Assembly: GCA_031549605.1 (NCBI GenBank)
Contig: JAVBPM010000051.1
Span: 1-57,068 of the forward strand
Source: WRAI01 sp031549605
GTDB lineage: Bacteria; Bacillota; Clostridia; Oscillospirales; UBA929
DNA: 57,068 nucleotides
Direction of reading: 5' to 3'
The first letter of the stretch is position 1; each line of letters opens with the position of its first letter. Under the pieces are notes generated by a model. The model was not told where the DNA came from. It worked only from the letters and a program-made list of their open reading frames with translations, and searched no databases. Of the stretch, positions 18,387 to 27,053 are shown piece after piece. The translations under genes and the position numbers were made by a program.

Positions 18387-18449
18387 GTGATTGAATGTGG
18401 TAAGATTGAATGTAAATTTAGTAACAATACGCTGAAAGGGGTCTTTTGA
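18387..18449 (+). CDS. Possible 20-codon upstream ORF
   Basis: GTG start with GGAGTGAGG 7 nt upstream, 20 codons (MIECGKIECKFSNNTLKGVF), and a TGA one base before the ATG of the next gene. Position and ribosome site suggest a leader peptide coupled to 18451, but so short an ORF may be chance. No similarity recognised. Confidence 0.3.
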   Translation: MIECGKIECKFSNNTLKGVF

Positions 18450-18450
18450 A

Positions 18451-18972
18451 ATGAAACAAAGAACAACCAAGCGTTTGGTCTGCACACTGCTGGTCGGACT
18501 TGTAGCCGCTGTTTCCGCAGGCCTGGCTTTTGGACTTGATTTGAGCAAGGTTGATGAAGTCAAGGAAGAAAAACAGCAGGAGTATCAGGCGCAGGTCGAC
18601 GAGTTTAACGCGCTGAAATACGACGTAAACGACTATTCGGCCACCGAGTATGACAAGCTGGTTGACCAAGCGGTCGAAGAGATGGTGCAGGCCGACAAGC
18701 AGGCTGTGGCCGACGGGCTGGTTACGCTGCCGCCTATGACCAAGGAACTGCTGCTTCAAAACCTGTACGACATCACAGGCGGGCCGCGCGACATCGCACT
18801 GCAAGAAGCCGCCAGCCCAATCAAATCGAAACTGGGCCAACTGGCTACGGCCTATGTCGCTAAAGTCGACGCCCTCCGAAAACGCGTTGAGCTGGCCAAC
18901 GAAGAAGACCTTACAAGCTACATCACAGAATACAACGCGCTGCTCAACGAGCAATGGTGGGCGGGCGCCTGA
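18451..18972 (+). CDS. Secreted or membrane-anchored helical protein, unknown function
   Basis: 173 aa. A basic N-terminus, then a hydrophobic signal/anchor (about 9-28), then a charged, almost entirely helical body with Tyr/Asn-rich heptad-like stretches ending in LLNEQWWAGA. No family recognised. AAAGGGG lies 9 nt upstream of ATG. Monocistronic, with its own promoter and terminator. The body is rich in Glu, Gln, Lys and Val, consistent with a small extracytoplasmic coiled-coil protein. Confidence 0.65.
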   Translation: MKQRTTKRLVCTLLVGLVAAVSAGLAFGLDLSKVDEVKEEKQQEYQAQVDEFNALKYDVNDYSATEYDKLVDQAVEEMVQADKQAVADGLVTLPPMTKELLLQNLYDITGGPRDIALQEAASPIKSKLGQLATAYVAKVDALRKRVELANEEDLTSYITEYNALLNEQWWAGA

Positions 18973-18982
18973 ACTGAATAGT

Positions 18983-19024
18983 AAAACGGCGTGGCCCTGT
19001 GCGACAGTGGCCACGCCGTTTTTT
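18983..19024 (+). terminator. Rho-independent terminator between convergent genes
   Basis: 14-bp perfect stem (18983-18996 with 19009-19022), 12-nt loop, flanked by A and T runs; works for the 18451 gene and probably for the convergent YhgE gene. Confidence 0.9.
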
Positions 19025-21155
19025 AGGCGATGATTTGGGAGTCGTCCACCTTTTTCTCAAATTTGTGGTAGAGGCGGTGCAGCGGGTGGTAGAGCACCGG
19101 CCCGAGCAGAAGAAAGATGACGAAAAACCAGCAAAGGGTCACCATGTCGCGCGACAGTGTGCTGTACTCGACGCCCGAGATGGCCTCGCGCATGGCGCTG
19201 ATGGCGTAGGAAAACGGCATGAGCCAGTGGATGGCCTGGAAGAAGCCGGGCGCTACTTGAATGGGGAAGGTGCCGCCCGACGCTGTCAGCTGCAGCAACA
19301 TGAAGATGATGGCGACGGCCTTGCCGATATTGCCCATCAGCGCGACCAGCACATAGACAATCATGCTGAACAGCACTGAGTAGAACATGCCCAGTCCTAT
19401 GAACAGCAGGGGCTCGGCGGCCTTGACACCGAGCAGCAGCAGGTCGCCGACCGTGATAATCAGACCCTGCAACAGTCCGGTGCACAAGAAGAGCAGGTAC
19501 TTGCCCCAGTAGACCTGCATGGTTGAGGCCGGCTGGTCGTAGTTATGGGCGCGCGTGCGGAAGAGGGCACCCATGAACAGTGCGCCAACCCAGATGGCCA
19601 GCACGGTGTAGAAGGGCGTCAGCCCCGTGCCGTAGTTGGCCATGGCGTAAAGTCGGTGGGCATTGAGCTGTATGGGTGAGGCGACAAAGTCGCCCTCGGC
19701 GTTGATGTTGCCGGCCAGTAGGGTCGTCAGGCTGTCGATGTCGAGTTGGTGGCCAAACAGGCGCAGCTTGTCGGCCATCAGCTTGACGGCGGTGTTGAAG
19801 GTCTTGAGCTGTTTGTGCAGCGCTGTCAGCGTGTCGACCGAGATGCTGCCGTCGCCGCGCGCGGCGGCCAGAAAGCTGTCGGCCTTTCCGACAAGCTCCT
19901 TGGCGTTGGCGAGATAGCTGTTCATCGCGGCGACGTAGGAGCTGGCGCCCGACAGCTGGCTTTGCAGGCCGGCGGCCGCTTGCTGGCTGAGGAAAAGGCT
20001 GAGGGTATTGAACTGGCTGCCGACGTGGTCGGCCATGCCCTGCAGGTCGTGCAGCAGCGCGCCGAGGTCGTTTTGGCTGTCCAGCCGGCCTTTGACGTCG
20101 GTCAGCTGGGCTGACAGGCTGGTCAGCCGCGCCAGCATATCGTCGGTCATCTGGCGGATGTAATTGTCGACGGCGGTGTCTTTGGAAAAGGCGTCGCGCA
20201 CTGTTTTGAGACTGGCGGCTACGCCGTTGGCGTCTTGAATGAGTGTGGTCACGTCCTGGTCGGCCAGCGGCTTGCCCCAATCGAGCGCGCCAACCATGCC
20301 GTCGAGGCGCAGCGAGATGTCGGAAAAGTTTTGGCTGAGCATCAGTACGTCGCTTTGCAGCTGCGGGTCGATTTGGTCAATCAGCGCACCGGCGTCGGTC
20401 AGCTGCTTGGTGAACTGGGTGTTGATGCTGAGCAGGGTGTTGAGGAAGTTGCAGAGCAGCTGGGCGTCGTCGCTGTTGTTGTCCAGTGTGACAAGACCGT
20501 TCTTTGCGTCGGTCAGCAGGCGGTCGATGGCGGCGTCGACGGTGGGAAAGGTGTCGACTGTATCAAACAGCGAGCCAAACAGCGTCTCGACGCTGGCGGC
20601 GTCGATGCCGGTGTTGTTAAGCTGCGTCAACAGCTTTTGCACCACGGTGTTGAGCAGCGTGGCGGTGATTTCCTTTTGCAGCGAGTCGGCCACCGAGTTG
20701 GTTATTTTGGGCGCGACGGCGTTTTCTTTTTCGTTGACGTAGTATTCAATGGTCGGCTTGACCGGCGTCTGATCCAGAATGGTGGTGACGTTATGCGAGA
20801 AGCTCTCGGGGATAATCAGCGCGGCGTAGATGTCGCCCTTGCGCACCATGTCGATGGCGACAAGGGGGTCGGTGTCGACGAAAAACTGCCAGCCCACCTT
20901 GTCATTGTCTTTGAGCGCGTTGACCGTCTCGGCACCGATACTGAAGCTCTCGCCGCCGAAGCTGTAGCCCTTGTCGTTGTTGACGACGGCGACCTTGAGT
21001 CCTTTGAGGTTGCTGTACGGGTCCCACGACGCGCGAATGTTGAGCCAAGCGTAGAGGGCGGGCAAAACCACCATGCCAAAGAGAATGACAATCATGGCCC
21101 AGTTGGAAACCAGTTTGACCACGTCGGACTTGAAAATCTTGAAGGGTGTCAGCAT
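19023..21155 (-). CDS. YhgE/Pip domain membrane protein
   Basis: 710 aa. The N-terminal membrane helix and the pattern LPALYAWLNIRASWDPYSNLKG match the phage-infection-protein family. A long extracytoplasmic helical region (about 180-480) follows, then six C-terminal helices with an ABC-2-permease-like fold (AVAIIFMLLQLTASGGTFPIQ). In Lactococcus the homologue is a phage receptor; some family members export proteins. Substrate here unknown. AAGGAGA is 10 nt upstream of ATG. Follows the FNT gene with a 28-bp gap, so probably cotranscribed. Confidence 0.9.
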   Translation of the reverse strand: MLTPFKIFKSDVVKLVSNWAMIVILFGMVVLPALYAWLNIRASWDPYSNLKGLKVAVVNNDKGYSFGGESFSIGAETVNALKDNDKVGWQFFVDTDPLVAIDMVRKGDIYAALIIPESFSHNVTTILDQTPVKPTIEYYVNEKENAVAPKITNSVADSLQKEITATLLNTVVQKLLTQLNNTGIDAASVETLFGSLFDTVDTFPTVDAAIDRLLTDAKNGLVTLDNNSDDAQLLCNFLNTLLSINTQFTKQLTDAGALIDQIDPQLQSDVLMLSQNFSDISLRLDGMVGALDWGKPLADQDVTTLIQDANGVAASLKTVRDAFSKDTAVDNYIRQMTDDMLARLTSLSAQLTDVKGRLDSQNDLGALLHDLQGMADHVGSQFNTLSLFLSQQAAAGLQSQLSGASSYVAAMNSYLANAKELVGKADSFLAAARGDGSISVDTLTALHKQLKTFNTAVKLMADKLRLFGHQLDIDSLTTLLAGNINAEGDFVASPIQLNAHRLYAMANYGTGLTPFYTVLAIWVGALFMGALFRTRAHNYDQPASTMQVYWGKYLLFLCTGLLQGLIITVGDLLLLGVKAAEPLLFIGLGMFYSVLFSMIVYVLVALMGNIGKAVAIIFMLLQLTASGGTFPIQVAPGFFQAIHWLMPFSYAISAMREAISGVEYSTLSRDMVTLCWFFVIFLLLGPVLYHPLHRLYHKFEKKVDDSQIIA

Positions 21156-21183
21156 GCGGTGAATCTCTCCTTGTTACCCTAAA

Positions 21184-22032
21184 TCAGGCGGCTGGGTCGC
21201 GGTTGGGTCGCACGAGGCAGAACCAGTAGACGGCGGCAATCAGCAGACCGCCGCCGACAATGTTGCCCAGCGTAACGGGCAGCAGGTTGCCGGTCAGAAA
21301 CTGCGACCAGTCGAGCGCGTCGAGCTGTTGCTGCGACACGCCCAGCGCCAGCGCCTTGTCGGCGTAGGCCGTTGTCTGCTTGGCAATGATGCCGGCGGGT
21401 ATGTAGTACATGTTGGCGACGCTGTGTTCAAAGCCGCTGGTGATAAACATCCAGATGGGAAAAAAGCAGGCCAGCAGCTTGCCGGTGACGTCCTTGGCCG
21501 AAACGGCCATCCAGACAGCCAAACAGACCAGCAGGTTGCACAGAACGCCCATGGCAAAGGCCTGTGTAAAGGTGAGTGTTGCCTTGTAGACCGCCACCTT
21601 GATGGTGTAGCCGCCCAGCAGACCGGCCGAGAAATTCCACTGGCCCGACAGCGCAATCAGCGCCACGATAAGCAGCGATCCGAGGAAATTGCCGACGTAG
21701 ACAAAGCCCCAGTTTCTCAGCAGGGCGGGTAGCTTGATTTGGCGCGACAATAGTGGCAGGATGAGCAGACAGTTGCCGGTAAACAGCTCGCTGCCGGTCA
21801 GCACGACCAGCATGAGTCCGGTGGGAAAAATCAGGCCGGCCAACGTGCGCGCCAGGCCGACGTTTTGGATGTCGTGAATGGCCAGATTGGAGACTTCGCC
21901 GGCCAGCGCGATAAAGGCGCCGGCCATGACGGCCAGCAGCAGCATGGGCAGCGCGGCCAGCCTGGTCTTGGCCGGATACTGTTGATCGATAAAACGAGCC
22001 GTTTCCACCGGCTTGAGCATACGCGACTCCAT
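21184..22032 (-). CDS. Formate/nitrite transporter family channel
   Basis: 282 aa, six membrane segments of the FNT fold, a pentameric channel for formate, nitrite or related small anions. The family's central histidine motif is seen in GFEHSVANMYY, and the FTGN loop in LTGSELFTGNCLLILP. It cannot be told from sequence whether formate, nitrite, hydrosulfide or lactate is the substrate; formate is likely in a fermenting anaerobe. Start is the ATG with AGAGGGG 7 nt upstream; the frame extends 12 codons further. Confidence 0.9.
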   Translation of the reverse strand: MESRMLKPVETARFIDQQYPAKTRLAALPMLLLAVMAGAFIALAGEVSNLAIHDIQNVGLARTLAGLIFPTGLMLVVLTGSELFTGNCLLILPLLSRQIKLPALLRNWGFVYVGNFLGSLLIVALIALSGQWNFSAGLLGGYTIKVAVYKATLTFTQAFAMGVLCNLLVCLAVWMAVSAKDVTGKLLACFFPIWMFITSGFEHSVANMYYIPAGIIAKQTTAYADKALALGVSQQQLDALDWSQFLTGNLLPVTLGNIVGGGLLIAAVYWFCLVRPNRDPAA

Positions 22033-22059
22033 AACGGCACCCCTCTCTAATTGTAAGTC

Positions 22060-22088
22060 AGTATACACTATTTTTAGACAAATAGAAA
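22060..22088 (-). promoter_or_regulatory. Possible promoter of the FNT-YhgE pair
   Basis: Minus strand: TATACT (22060-22065) with a weak -35 TTTCTA 17 bp upstream (22083-22088), 28 bp before the FNT start. Confidence 0.5.
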
Positions 22089-22101
22089 GAGAAATGATGT
22101 A

Positions 22102-22620
22102 TTAGCGCGTAAAAATGCTGCCGCCTTGTGCGTCAATGCCGACAATAAGCGGCATGTCCTTGACTGTCAAGCGACGAATGGCCTCGCAGCCCAGCTCGGG
22201 GTAGGCGACCAGCTTGACGGCGGTAACGCAGCGCGCCAGCAGCGCGCCGGCGCCGCCGACGGCGCAGAGGTAGACAGCGCCGGTTTCGCGCTGTGCGGCG
22301 CAGACCTCGGCGCTACGGTTGCCCTTGCCGATGGTGGCGGCGACACCGGCGCGCAGCAGTGCCGGTGTGAAGGCGTCCATGCGCGATGACGTTGTTGGGC
22401 CGCAGGCGCCGATGATGCGACCGGGCGGCGTCGGCGTCGGGCCGGCGTAGTAGATGGCGGCGTCGCGCAGGGCAAAAGGCAGCGGCCGGCCGGCGGCCAG
22501 CGCCGCCGTCAGCGCCACGTGGGCGGCGTCGCGCGCGGTGTAGATGTCGCCCGACAACAGCAGTTGCTCGCCGGCGCGCAGGTCGGCGTGCCGCAGTTGA
22601 CACACGTCAATGCTTCTCAT
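22102..22620 (-). CDS. Class I fumarase/tartrate dehydratase beta subunit, without its alpha partner
   Basis: 172 aa. Matches the beta subunit/C-terminal domain of Fe-S fumarases: a GDIYTARDAAH segment, YYAGPTPTPPG, GPTTSSRMDAF and IGKGNRS are family motifs. The [4Fe-4S] cluster ligands and part of the active site belong to the alpha subunit, which normally sits next to beta but is not encoded in this window. The ribosome site TTTTTAGGAGG precedes ATG by 6 nt. Lies between the DivIVA-like gene and the FNT channel. Either alpha is elsewhere or the protein has another role. Confidence 0.88.
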   Translation of the reverse strand: MRSIDVCQLRHADLRAGEQLLLSGDIYTARDAAHVALTAALAAGRPLPFALRDAAIYYAGPTPTPPGRIIGACGPTTSSRMDAFTPALLRAGVAATIGKGNRSAEVCAAQRETGAVYLCAVGGAGALLARCVTAVKLVAYPELGCEAIRRLTVKDMPLIVGIDAQGGSIFTR

Positions 22621-22640
22621 AGCGCCTCCTAAAAATCAAA

Positions 22641-22664
22641 ATCCCCGATCAACTCGGGGATTTT
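22641..22664 (-). terminator. Terminator after the DivIVA-like gene
   Basis: Perfect stem AAAATCCCCGA/TCGGGGATTTT with a short loop; on the minus strand it is followed by a T-rich tract that runs into the ribosome site of the fumarase-beta gene. Read-through or a partial terminator is therefore likely. Confidence 0.65.
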
Positions 22665-22668
22665 GTGT

Positions 22669-23574
22669 TTACTCAAGTGTGTCCTCCAGCTCCAGCGGTG
22701 TGGCCACGCCCTCGGGTCGCACGGCGTCGACCTGCCGCGCCACAATGTCGAGCATTTCGGGCGTGCTGTTGAGCATTTCGAGAAAGTGGTTGGCGCGTAC
22801 GGCAATCTGTGCCGTTTCCTGCAGTGTCTGCGCCTTGACGCCGCGTAGCACCTCTTGGGCGTCGCGCAACAGCTCCTCCAGCGCCAGACGGATTTGCGCC
22901 GCGTTGAAGCGCGCTTCGCGCTCAATGGCCTCGGCGCGGTGGTAGGCCAGCGTTTCGGCGTCGTTGCCGTCGCTCATCTTCTGCTCCAGCAGCAGCAGCG
23001 CCTTGGACAGCTCGGAGACTTGGCCGCGCAAGGCGTCGGCCTCCTGCTTGGCGACAATGGCTTCGCTGCTTTGCGAGTGCAGTCTGCGTTCCAGCTGCTC
23101 GCGCAAGTCGATGTGTGCGTCAATCTGGCTGCCGAGCCGACGCACTTCAAATTCAAGATCCTTAATTTGGTTGAGGCTTTCGAGGTCGGGTTCGAGGGCG
23201 ATGGGCTGTAGCTGTGGCACCTCGACTACTTTTTCCACGACGCGTTCGACGGGCACGTGCACGATTTTTTCAACCGGCACCTCGACGATTTTCTCGACAA
23301 TGCGCTCGACGGGCACCTGTACAACTCGTTCGACCGGCACCTCGATGACCTTGGTGTCGCCGGCGGGTGCCGCCACGGCGCCGCCGCGTTTGAGCAGGGC
23401 GTTTTCGTCGGCCAGTCGCAGGTGTTCTTGTTGCAGTGTGGTTAGCTGCTCGCGCATCTTCTCCATTTCGCGGCGATGAGCCATGTGCAGCTTGGTGATA
23501 TAGTCGGTTACGTCTTTTTTGTCAAAGCCGCCCAAGGCGCTGCGAAACAGGTGCGACGGCAGTTTCGGCTCCAC
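22669..23574 (-). CDS. DivIVA-like coiled-coil protein with valine-proline repeats
   Basis: 301 aa. The N-terminus (HLFRSALGGFDKKDVTDYI) resembles the DivIVA membrane-curvature-binding domain and is followed by coiled coil to about residue 62. Residues 75-120 are a run of near-repeats of the type V-x-V-P-V-E-[KR]-[IV]-V. A second long coiled coil (about 125-240) ends in a short C-terminal domain. DivIVA-family proteins mark poles and septa; the role of this one is inferred. Preceded by GGAGGG. Upstream neighbour is trxA, 31 bp away. Confidence 0.65.
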   Translation of the reverse strand: MEPKLPSHLFRSALGGFDKKDVTDYITKLHMAHRREMEKMREQLTTLQQEHLRLADENALLKRGGAVAAPAGDTKVIEVPVERVVQVPVERIVEKIVEVPVEKIVHVPVERVVEKVVEVPQLQPIALEPDLESLNQIKDLEFEVRRLGSQIDAHIDLREQLERRLHSQSSEAIVAKQEADALRGQVSELSKALLLLEQKMSDGNDAETLAYHRAEAIEREARFNAAQIRLALEELLRDAQEVLRGVKAQTLQETAQIAVRANHFLEMLNSTPEMLDIVARQVDAVRPEGVATPLELEDTLE

Positions 23575-23605
23575 ACATAGCCCTCCTTTGTTTTATTTTG
23601 CGCGG

Positions 23606-23923
23606 TTAGAGGTAGCGCTCAAGCACTTTGGAAAAGGCGGCCTTGGATTGAACGCCGACCATGCGCTCGACCTCCTTGCCGTTTTGGAACAGCAGCAGTG
23701 TGGGAATGCTCATGACGCCATGCTGTGCGGCGATGGGGCCGTTGTCGTCGACGTTGAGCTTGCCAACAGACACCCGACCGACAAAATCGGTCGCCAACTC
23801 CTCGACGACGGGGCCAACCATGCGGCAGGGCCCGCACCACGGCGCCCAAAAGTCGATGAGCGCCAGGCCGTTGGCGGTGAACTCGGCGAAGTTTTGGGTG
23901 GTGACTTGCATTACGTTATTCAT
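23606..23923 (-). CDS. trxA: Thioredoxin
   Basis: 105 aa, full length. Redox motif WCGPC with cysteines at 30 and 33, the cis-proline loop SIPT near residue 72, and a thioredoxin fold throughout. Reduces protein disulfides in the cytoplasm; no thioredoxin reductase gene is in the window. Ribosome site AGGAGGATT before ATG. Has its own strong promoter. Confidence 0.97.
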   Translation of the reverse strand: MNNVMQVTTQNFAEFTANGLALIDFWAPWCGPCRMVGPVVEELATDFVGRVSVGKLNVDDNGPIAAQHGVMSIPTLLLFQNGKEVERMVGVQSKAAFSKVLERYL

Positions 23924-23997
23924 AGTAATCCTCCTGCATTCGTGATGTCGTTATCAGCCTATCACAAACAGGGTAAAGTATACGCCCGATAGCGAAC

Positions 23998-24026
23998 AGC
24001 ATATCACGCGCGGTGCTAATTGTCAA
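23998..24026 (-). promoter_or_regulatory. Promoter of trxA
   Basis: Minus strand: TTGACA (24021-24026), 17 bp, TATGCT (23998-24003), preceded by the TGn element of an extended -10. It lies just downstream of the histidine kinase stop. Confidence 0.85.
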
Positions 24027-24036
24027 CATTTGTCGC

Positions 24037-25731
24037 TTAGGTTATGTCACCCAACCAGCGCAGCAGACAGCGGTTGAGCAGGTGCATGTCGATGGGCTTG
24101 GAAATGTAGTCGTTGAAGCCGGCGTCGAGCAGCATTTGCTCGGTGCCGCTGATGGCGTTGGCGGTTAGCGCGACAACGGGTACAGCCGCGTTGTGGCCGC
24201 CCAGCGCGCGGATGGCGGCGGTTGTTTCAATACCATCCATATCGGGCATCATTTGGTCCATGAAAATGAGGTCGTAGCGTTTTTGGGTAACGGCCTCGAG
24301 CGCCAGCTTGCCCGACAGCACCAAATCGGGGTGGATACCATACTCGCTGAGCAGCGCTTCGGCGACCATGAGGTTAATGTCGATGTCGTCTACAACCAGC
24401 ACGTTGAGGTGTTGACCACCGCTGAATACTTGCGTCGAGCGCTGCTGCTGGGGCGCTTGGCCCAGCGCGACGGGCAGCGTGACGGTGAAAACCGAGCCGT
24501 GGCCGTACTGGCTTTGTAGGCTGATGTGGCCATCAAGTCGCTCGACGATTTGTCGCGTGATGGCCAGCCCCAGTCCGGTGCCGACGACATTTTTGTTCTT
24601 GCGCAGGTCGAGCTGTTCAAAGGGCATAAACAGCTTGCCGATGTCCTTTTCGCGGATGCCGAGGCCGCTGTCGGAGACGGCGATGGTCAGTGTGCCGTTG
24701 TCATAGCCGACGTCGAGGCGCACCCAGCCTTGTGGCGTGTACTTGATGGCGTTGCTGAGCAGGTTGTTGATGACCTGCCGCAGCCGTGACTCGTCGGAGC
24801 GCAGGTAGCGCGGTACAGTGTCGGCGATGTGACAGGAAAAGGACAGATGCTTGCTTTCGGCGGCGTTGCGCGACAGCGCGGATAGGTGCTCGAGCATTTC
24901 GTAAATGTCAAAATCGGCCAGCACAAAGGACAGCTTGCCGGACTCAATTTTGGAGAAATCGAGGATGTCATTGATGATGGACAGCAGTGACTGTGCCGAT
25001 TTTTCGATGTTGGCCAAATACTTCTCCTGCCGTTCGGTCAGCGCGTCCTGCCGGATGGAACCGAGTAGGCCGAGAATGGCGTTCATGGGTGTACGGATTT
25101 CATGGCTCATGTTGGCGAGAAAGTCAGACTTGGCCAGGTTGGCGCTGACAGCGTCGTCTTTGGCCTTGTACAGCTCGGTGTTGTTGTGGAACGCCAGCAG
25201 TAGGCCGGCCAGCGCGCCGTCGTCGTCGTTTACCGCCAGCAGCTTGACCTCGTAACGGTCAGGGCCGGCCACAATCTCGAGCGTCTGTTGTTTTTCCGTG
25301 TCGCCGGGGCGATGCCACGCCGACAGGCATTGCGATATCTGCGTCTGCAGCGACTCGGAGAATACGGCGGTGCCGTAGTGGGTGACGATGCCTTCAAGGG
25401 ATTGGCCCTGCAGCACCGAGGCGTCGGACACGTTCAGCACCTGGGTGGCCGACTGTGTGCACAGCAGCAGCCGTGCGTCGGCGTCGAAGAAGAAGAGCAC
25501 GTCGGGGTAGGCGGTCAGCAGCAGCTTGACGTACAGCTCCTGTCGCGCCTTCTCCGAGGCGATGTTTTTGTTGATGTCGTTCTGCGTCTGGGCGTTGAGC
25601 ATGAAAACCTGACTGTGGCGCTCGCTCATTTTGAGCTCGCGCTGCAGTCTGTTGATGTCTTTTTCGGCGGCCTTCAGCTTGTCGGCCAGTGCGTTATATT
25701 GCTCGGCGGAAACGGTGTCGCTGTTTGGCAT
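24037..25731 (-). CDS. Hybrid sensor histidine kinase with PAS and receiver domains
   Basis: 564 aa, no membrane segments, so cytoplasmic. N-terminal coiled coil (5-65), PAS-like sensor (about 68-185), then HisKA with FLANMSHEIRTP (phospho-acceptor His210). The HATPase domain has N327, DSGLGI (354) and GTGLGL (384-389). A C-terminal receiver domain has acidic D448/D449, phospho-acceptor D492 in FMDQMMPDMDG, T523 and K545. No output domain and no HPt domain in the window. The FIST gene lies 28 bp upstream on the same strand and is probably cotranscribed, suggesting one sensory pathway. Confidence 0.93.
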   Translation of the reverse strand: MPNSDTVSAEQYNALADKLKAAEKDINRLQRELKMSERHSQVFMLNAQTQNDINKNIASEKARQELYVKLLLTAYPDVLFFFDADARLLLCTQSATQVLNVSDASVLQGQSLEGIVTHYGTAVFSESLQTQISQCLSAWHRPGDTEKQQTLEIVAGPDRYEVKLLAVNDDDGALAGLLLAFHNNTELYKAKDDAVSANLAKSDFLANMSHEIRTPMNAILGLLGSIRQDALTERQEKYLANIEKSAQSLLSIINDILDFSKIESGKLSFVLADFDIYEMLEHLSALSRNAAESKHLSFSCHIADTVPRYLRSDESRLRQVINNLLSNAIKYTPQGWVRLDVGYDNGTLTIAVSDSGLGIREKDIGKLFMPFEQLDLRKNKNVVGTGLGLAITRQIVERLDGHISLQSQYGHGSVFTVTLPVALGQAPQQQRSTQVFSGGQHLNVLVVDDIDINLMVAEALLSEYGIHPDLVLSGKLALEAVTQKRYDLIFMDQMMPDMDGIETTAAIRALGGHNAAVPVVALTANAISGTEQMLLDAGFNDYISKPIDMHLLNRCLLRWLGDIT

Positions 25732-25759
25732 CAGGCTTGCGCCTCCTATCGACCGTTAC

Positions 25760-26926
25760 TCACAGGATCAGATTGACCAGCGTGTAGTTGTGGAAGCGGT
25801 TGGACGGCATGCCGCTTTGCTGCGAGGTGGGGCAGATTTCGCCGCCGGCGTAGCCGAACATATAGGGTGTTTGCGCCGGCATTTCGGCGGCAAAGGCGTT
25901 GGCTTCCAGCAACGGGTCGCTCTGCATGGCCATGCGCCGGATGATGCAGGAGAACGAGAGCAGGCCGTTGATGGGCTGCCGGGTGACCTGATGGACAAAG
26001 GCACGCGTGCTCTCCAACACGGCCTCTTGCGTGAAGGTCGACAGCTTGACGACCGATTTGACGTCGGCGTTGCCGCGCAGCACGGCGCTGCCGTTGTCGG
26101 TAAATTGCGTCAGCACGCGCATGACGGGCACGCCGTCATAGTCGTCGCGCTTGGTAAAGTCGATGAACAGCGGCATGAAGAGAAAGTTGCTGGCGTCGTC
26201 GCTGCTTTTGGCCAGTCCGATGCTCTTGAAGTAGTCAAAGGCGCTGGTGTTGTTGATGCCGTGGATGATGGGGCCGTCGGCGTCGGTGATTTCGGCCGAG
26301 TAGGGCATCATGTTGCTCTGGTCGATGGTGGCGACGGCAAAGCGCGGGTGAATGTTGCCGTAGCAAAGCACAAAGGGCATACGGCTGGTGTAGTGGCTGC
26401 CGTTGTGCAGCGTCTCGCTCTCGGAAAAGGCGACGGTGTCGTCAAGGGCCAGCGTGCCGAACACGGGCGAGGTCGGTGCCAGCTTTGACCACACGTTGGG
26501 GTAGATGTCGCCGGCGTATTGCAGCAGAAGGGGCGGAAAAGCGAGAATGAGTGCCGGCGGACCACCGGCGTCGTCTGCCGTCTTGGCAAAGGCGGCGGCT
26601 GTCGGACCTTCGACATCGTCTTGCAAGCAGTCGGTCAGGCCGACACGGAAGGTGGCGTCATCGGCGGTGATGACAAAAATGGTCAGCAGCAGTTCGCCGG
26701 TCGCGCCGTGCACCGCCTGTGAGGCAGTGGTAACACCAACTGTTTCAAAGGGCAGGTGGCTGCAAACATAGTCAAGAACGTCGGTGTGGGTGAACTCGGC
26801 ATGACACATGAGGATGCCGACCGAGTGCTCGAGCAGGCCAAAGTCGTCCAGCTGCTGCTGCAGCTGCTGCAGCGCGGCCTCGGCATCGTCCAGCTCAAAG
26901 GTGTGGAGTGAAGTACAGCGTAACAC
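25760..26926 (-). CDS. FIST domain sensory protein
   Basis: 388 aa. Matches the FIST N and C domains, predicted from comparative genomics to bind small ligands, perhaps amino acids, in signal transduction. Supporting segments are LPFETVGVTTASQAV, an SSDDASNFLFMPLF stretch, and a C-terminal MFGYAGGEICPTSQQSG block typical of FIST_C. No membrane segment. It precedes the hybrid kinase, a known genomic association for FIST. Own promoter upstream. Confidence 0.85.
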   Translation of the reverse strand: MLRCTSLHTFELDDAEAALQQLQQQLDDFGLLEHSVGILMCHAEFTHTDVLDYVCSHLPFETVGVTTASQAVHGATGELLLTIFVITADDATFRVGLTDCLQDDVEGPTAAAFAKTADDAGGPPALILAFPPLLLQYAGDIYPNVWSKLAPTSPVFGTLALDDTVAFSESETLHNGSHYTSRMPFVLCYGNIHPRFAVATIDQSNMMPYSAEITDADGPIIHGINNTSAFDYFKSIGLAKSSDDASNFLFMPLFIDFTKRDDYDGVPVMRVLTQFTDNGSAVLRGNADVKSVVKLSTFTQEAVLESTRAFVHQVTRQPINGLLSFSCIIRRMAMQSDPLLEANAFAAEMPAQTPYMFGYAGGEICPTSQQSGMPSNRFHNYTLVNLIL

Positions 26927-26966
26927 AAACCCATCTCCTTAAATCCAATATGATGCTATCGGTGCT

Positions 26967-26995
26967 ATTATAACAGCAAGTGTTACAGAATACAA
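26967..26995 (-). promoter_or_regulatory. Promoter of the FIST-kinase pair
   Basis: Minus strand: TTGTAT (26990-26995), 17 bp, perfect TATAAT (26967-26972), 40 bp before the FIST start. Confidence 0.75.
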
Positions 26996-26996
26996 C

Positions 26997-27020
26997 AACC
27001 CCCGCGTGTCCGCGGGGGTT
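26997..27020 (-). terminator. Terminator after the AraC-type regulator gene
   Basis: 10-bp perfect GC-rich stem AACCCCCGCG/CGCGGGGGTT with a TGTC loop; on the minus strand TTGTTGTATT follows. It separates the regulator from the FIST promoter. Confidence 0.75.
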
Positions 27021-27053
27021 GACTGCGTCGGTGTCAATGACGGTAAGGTCGTG

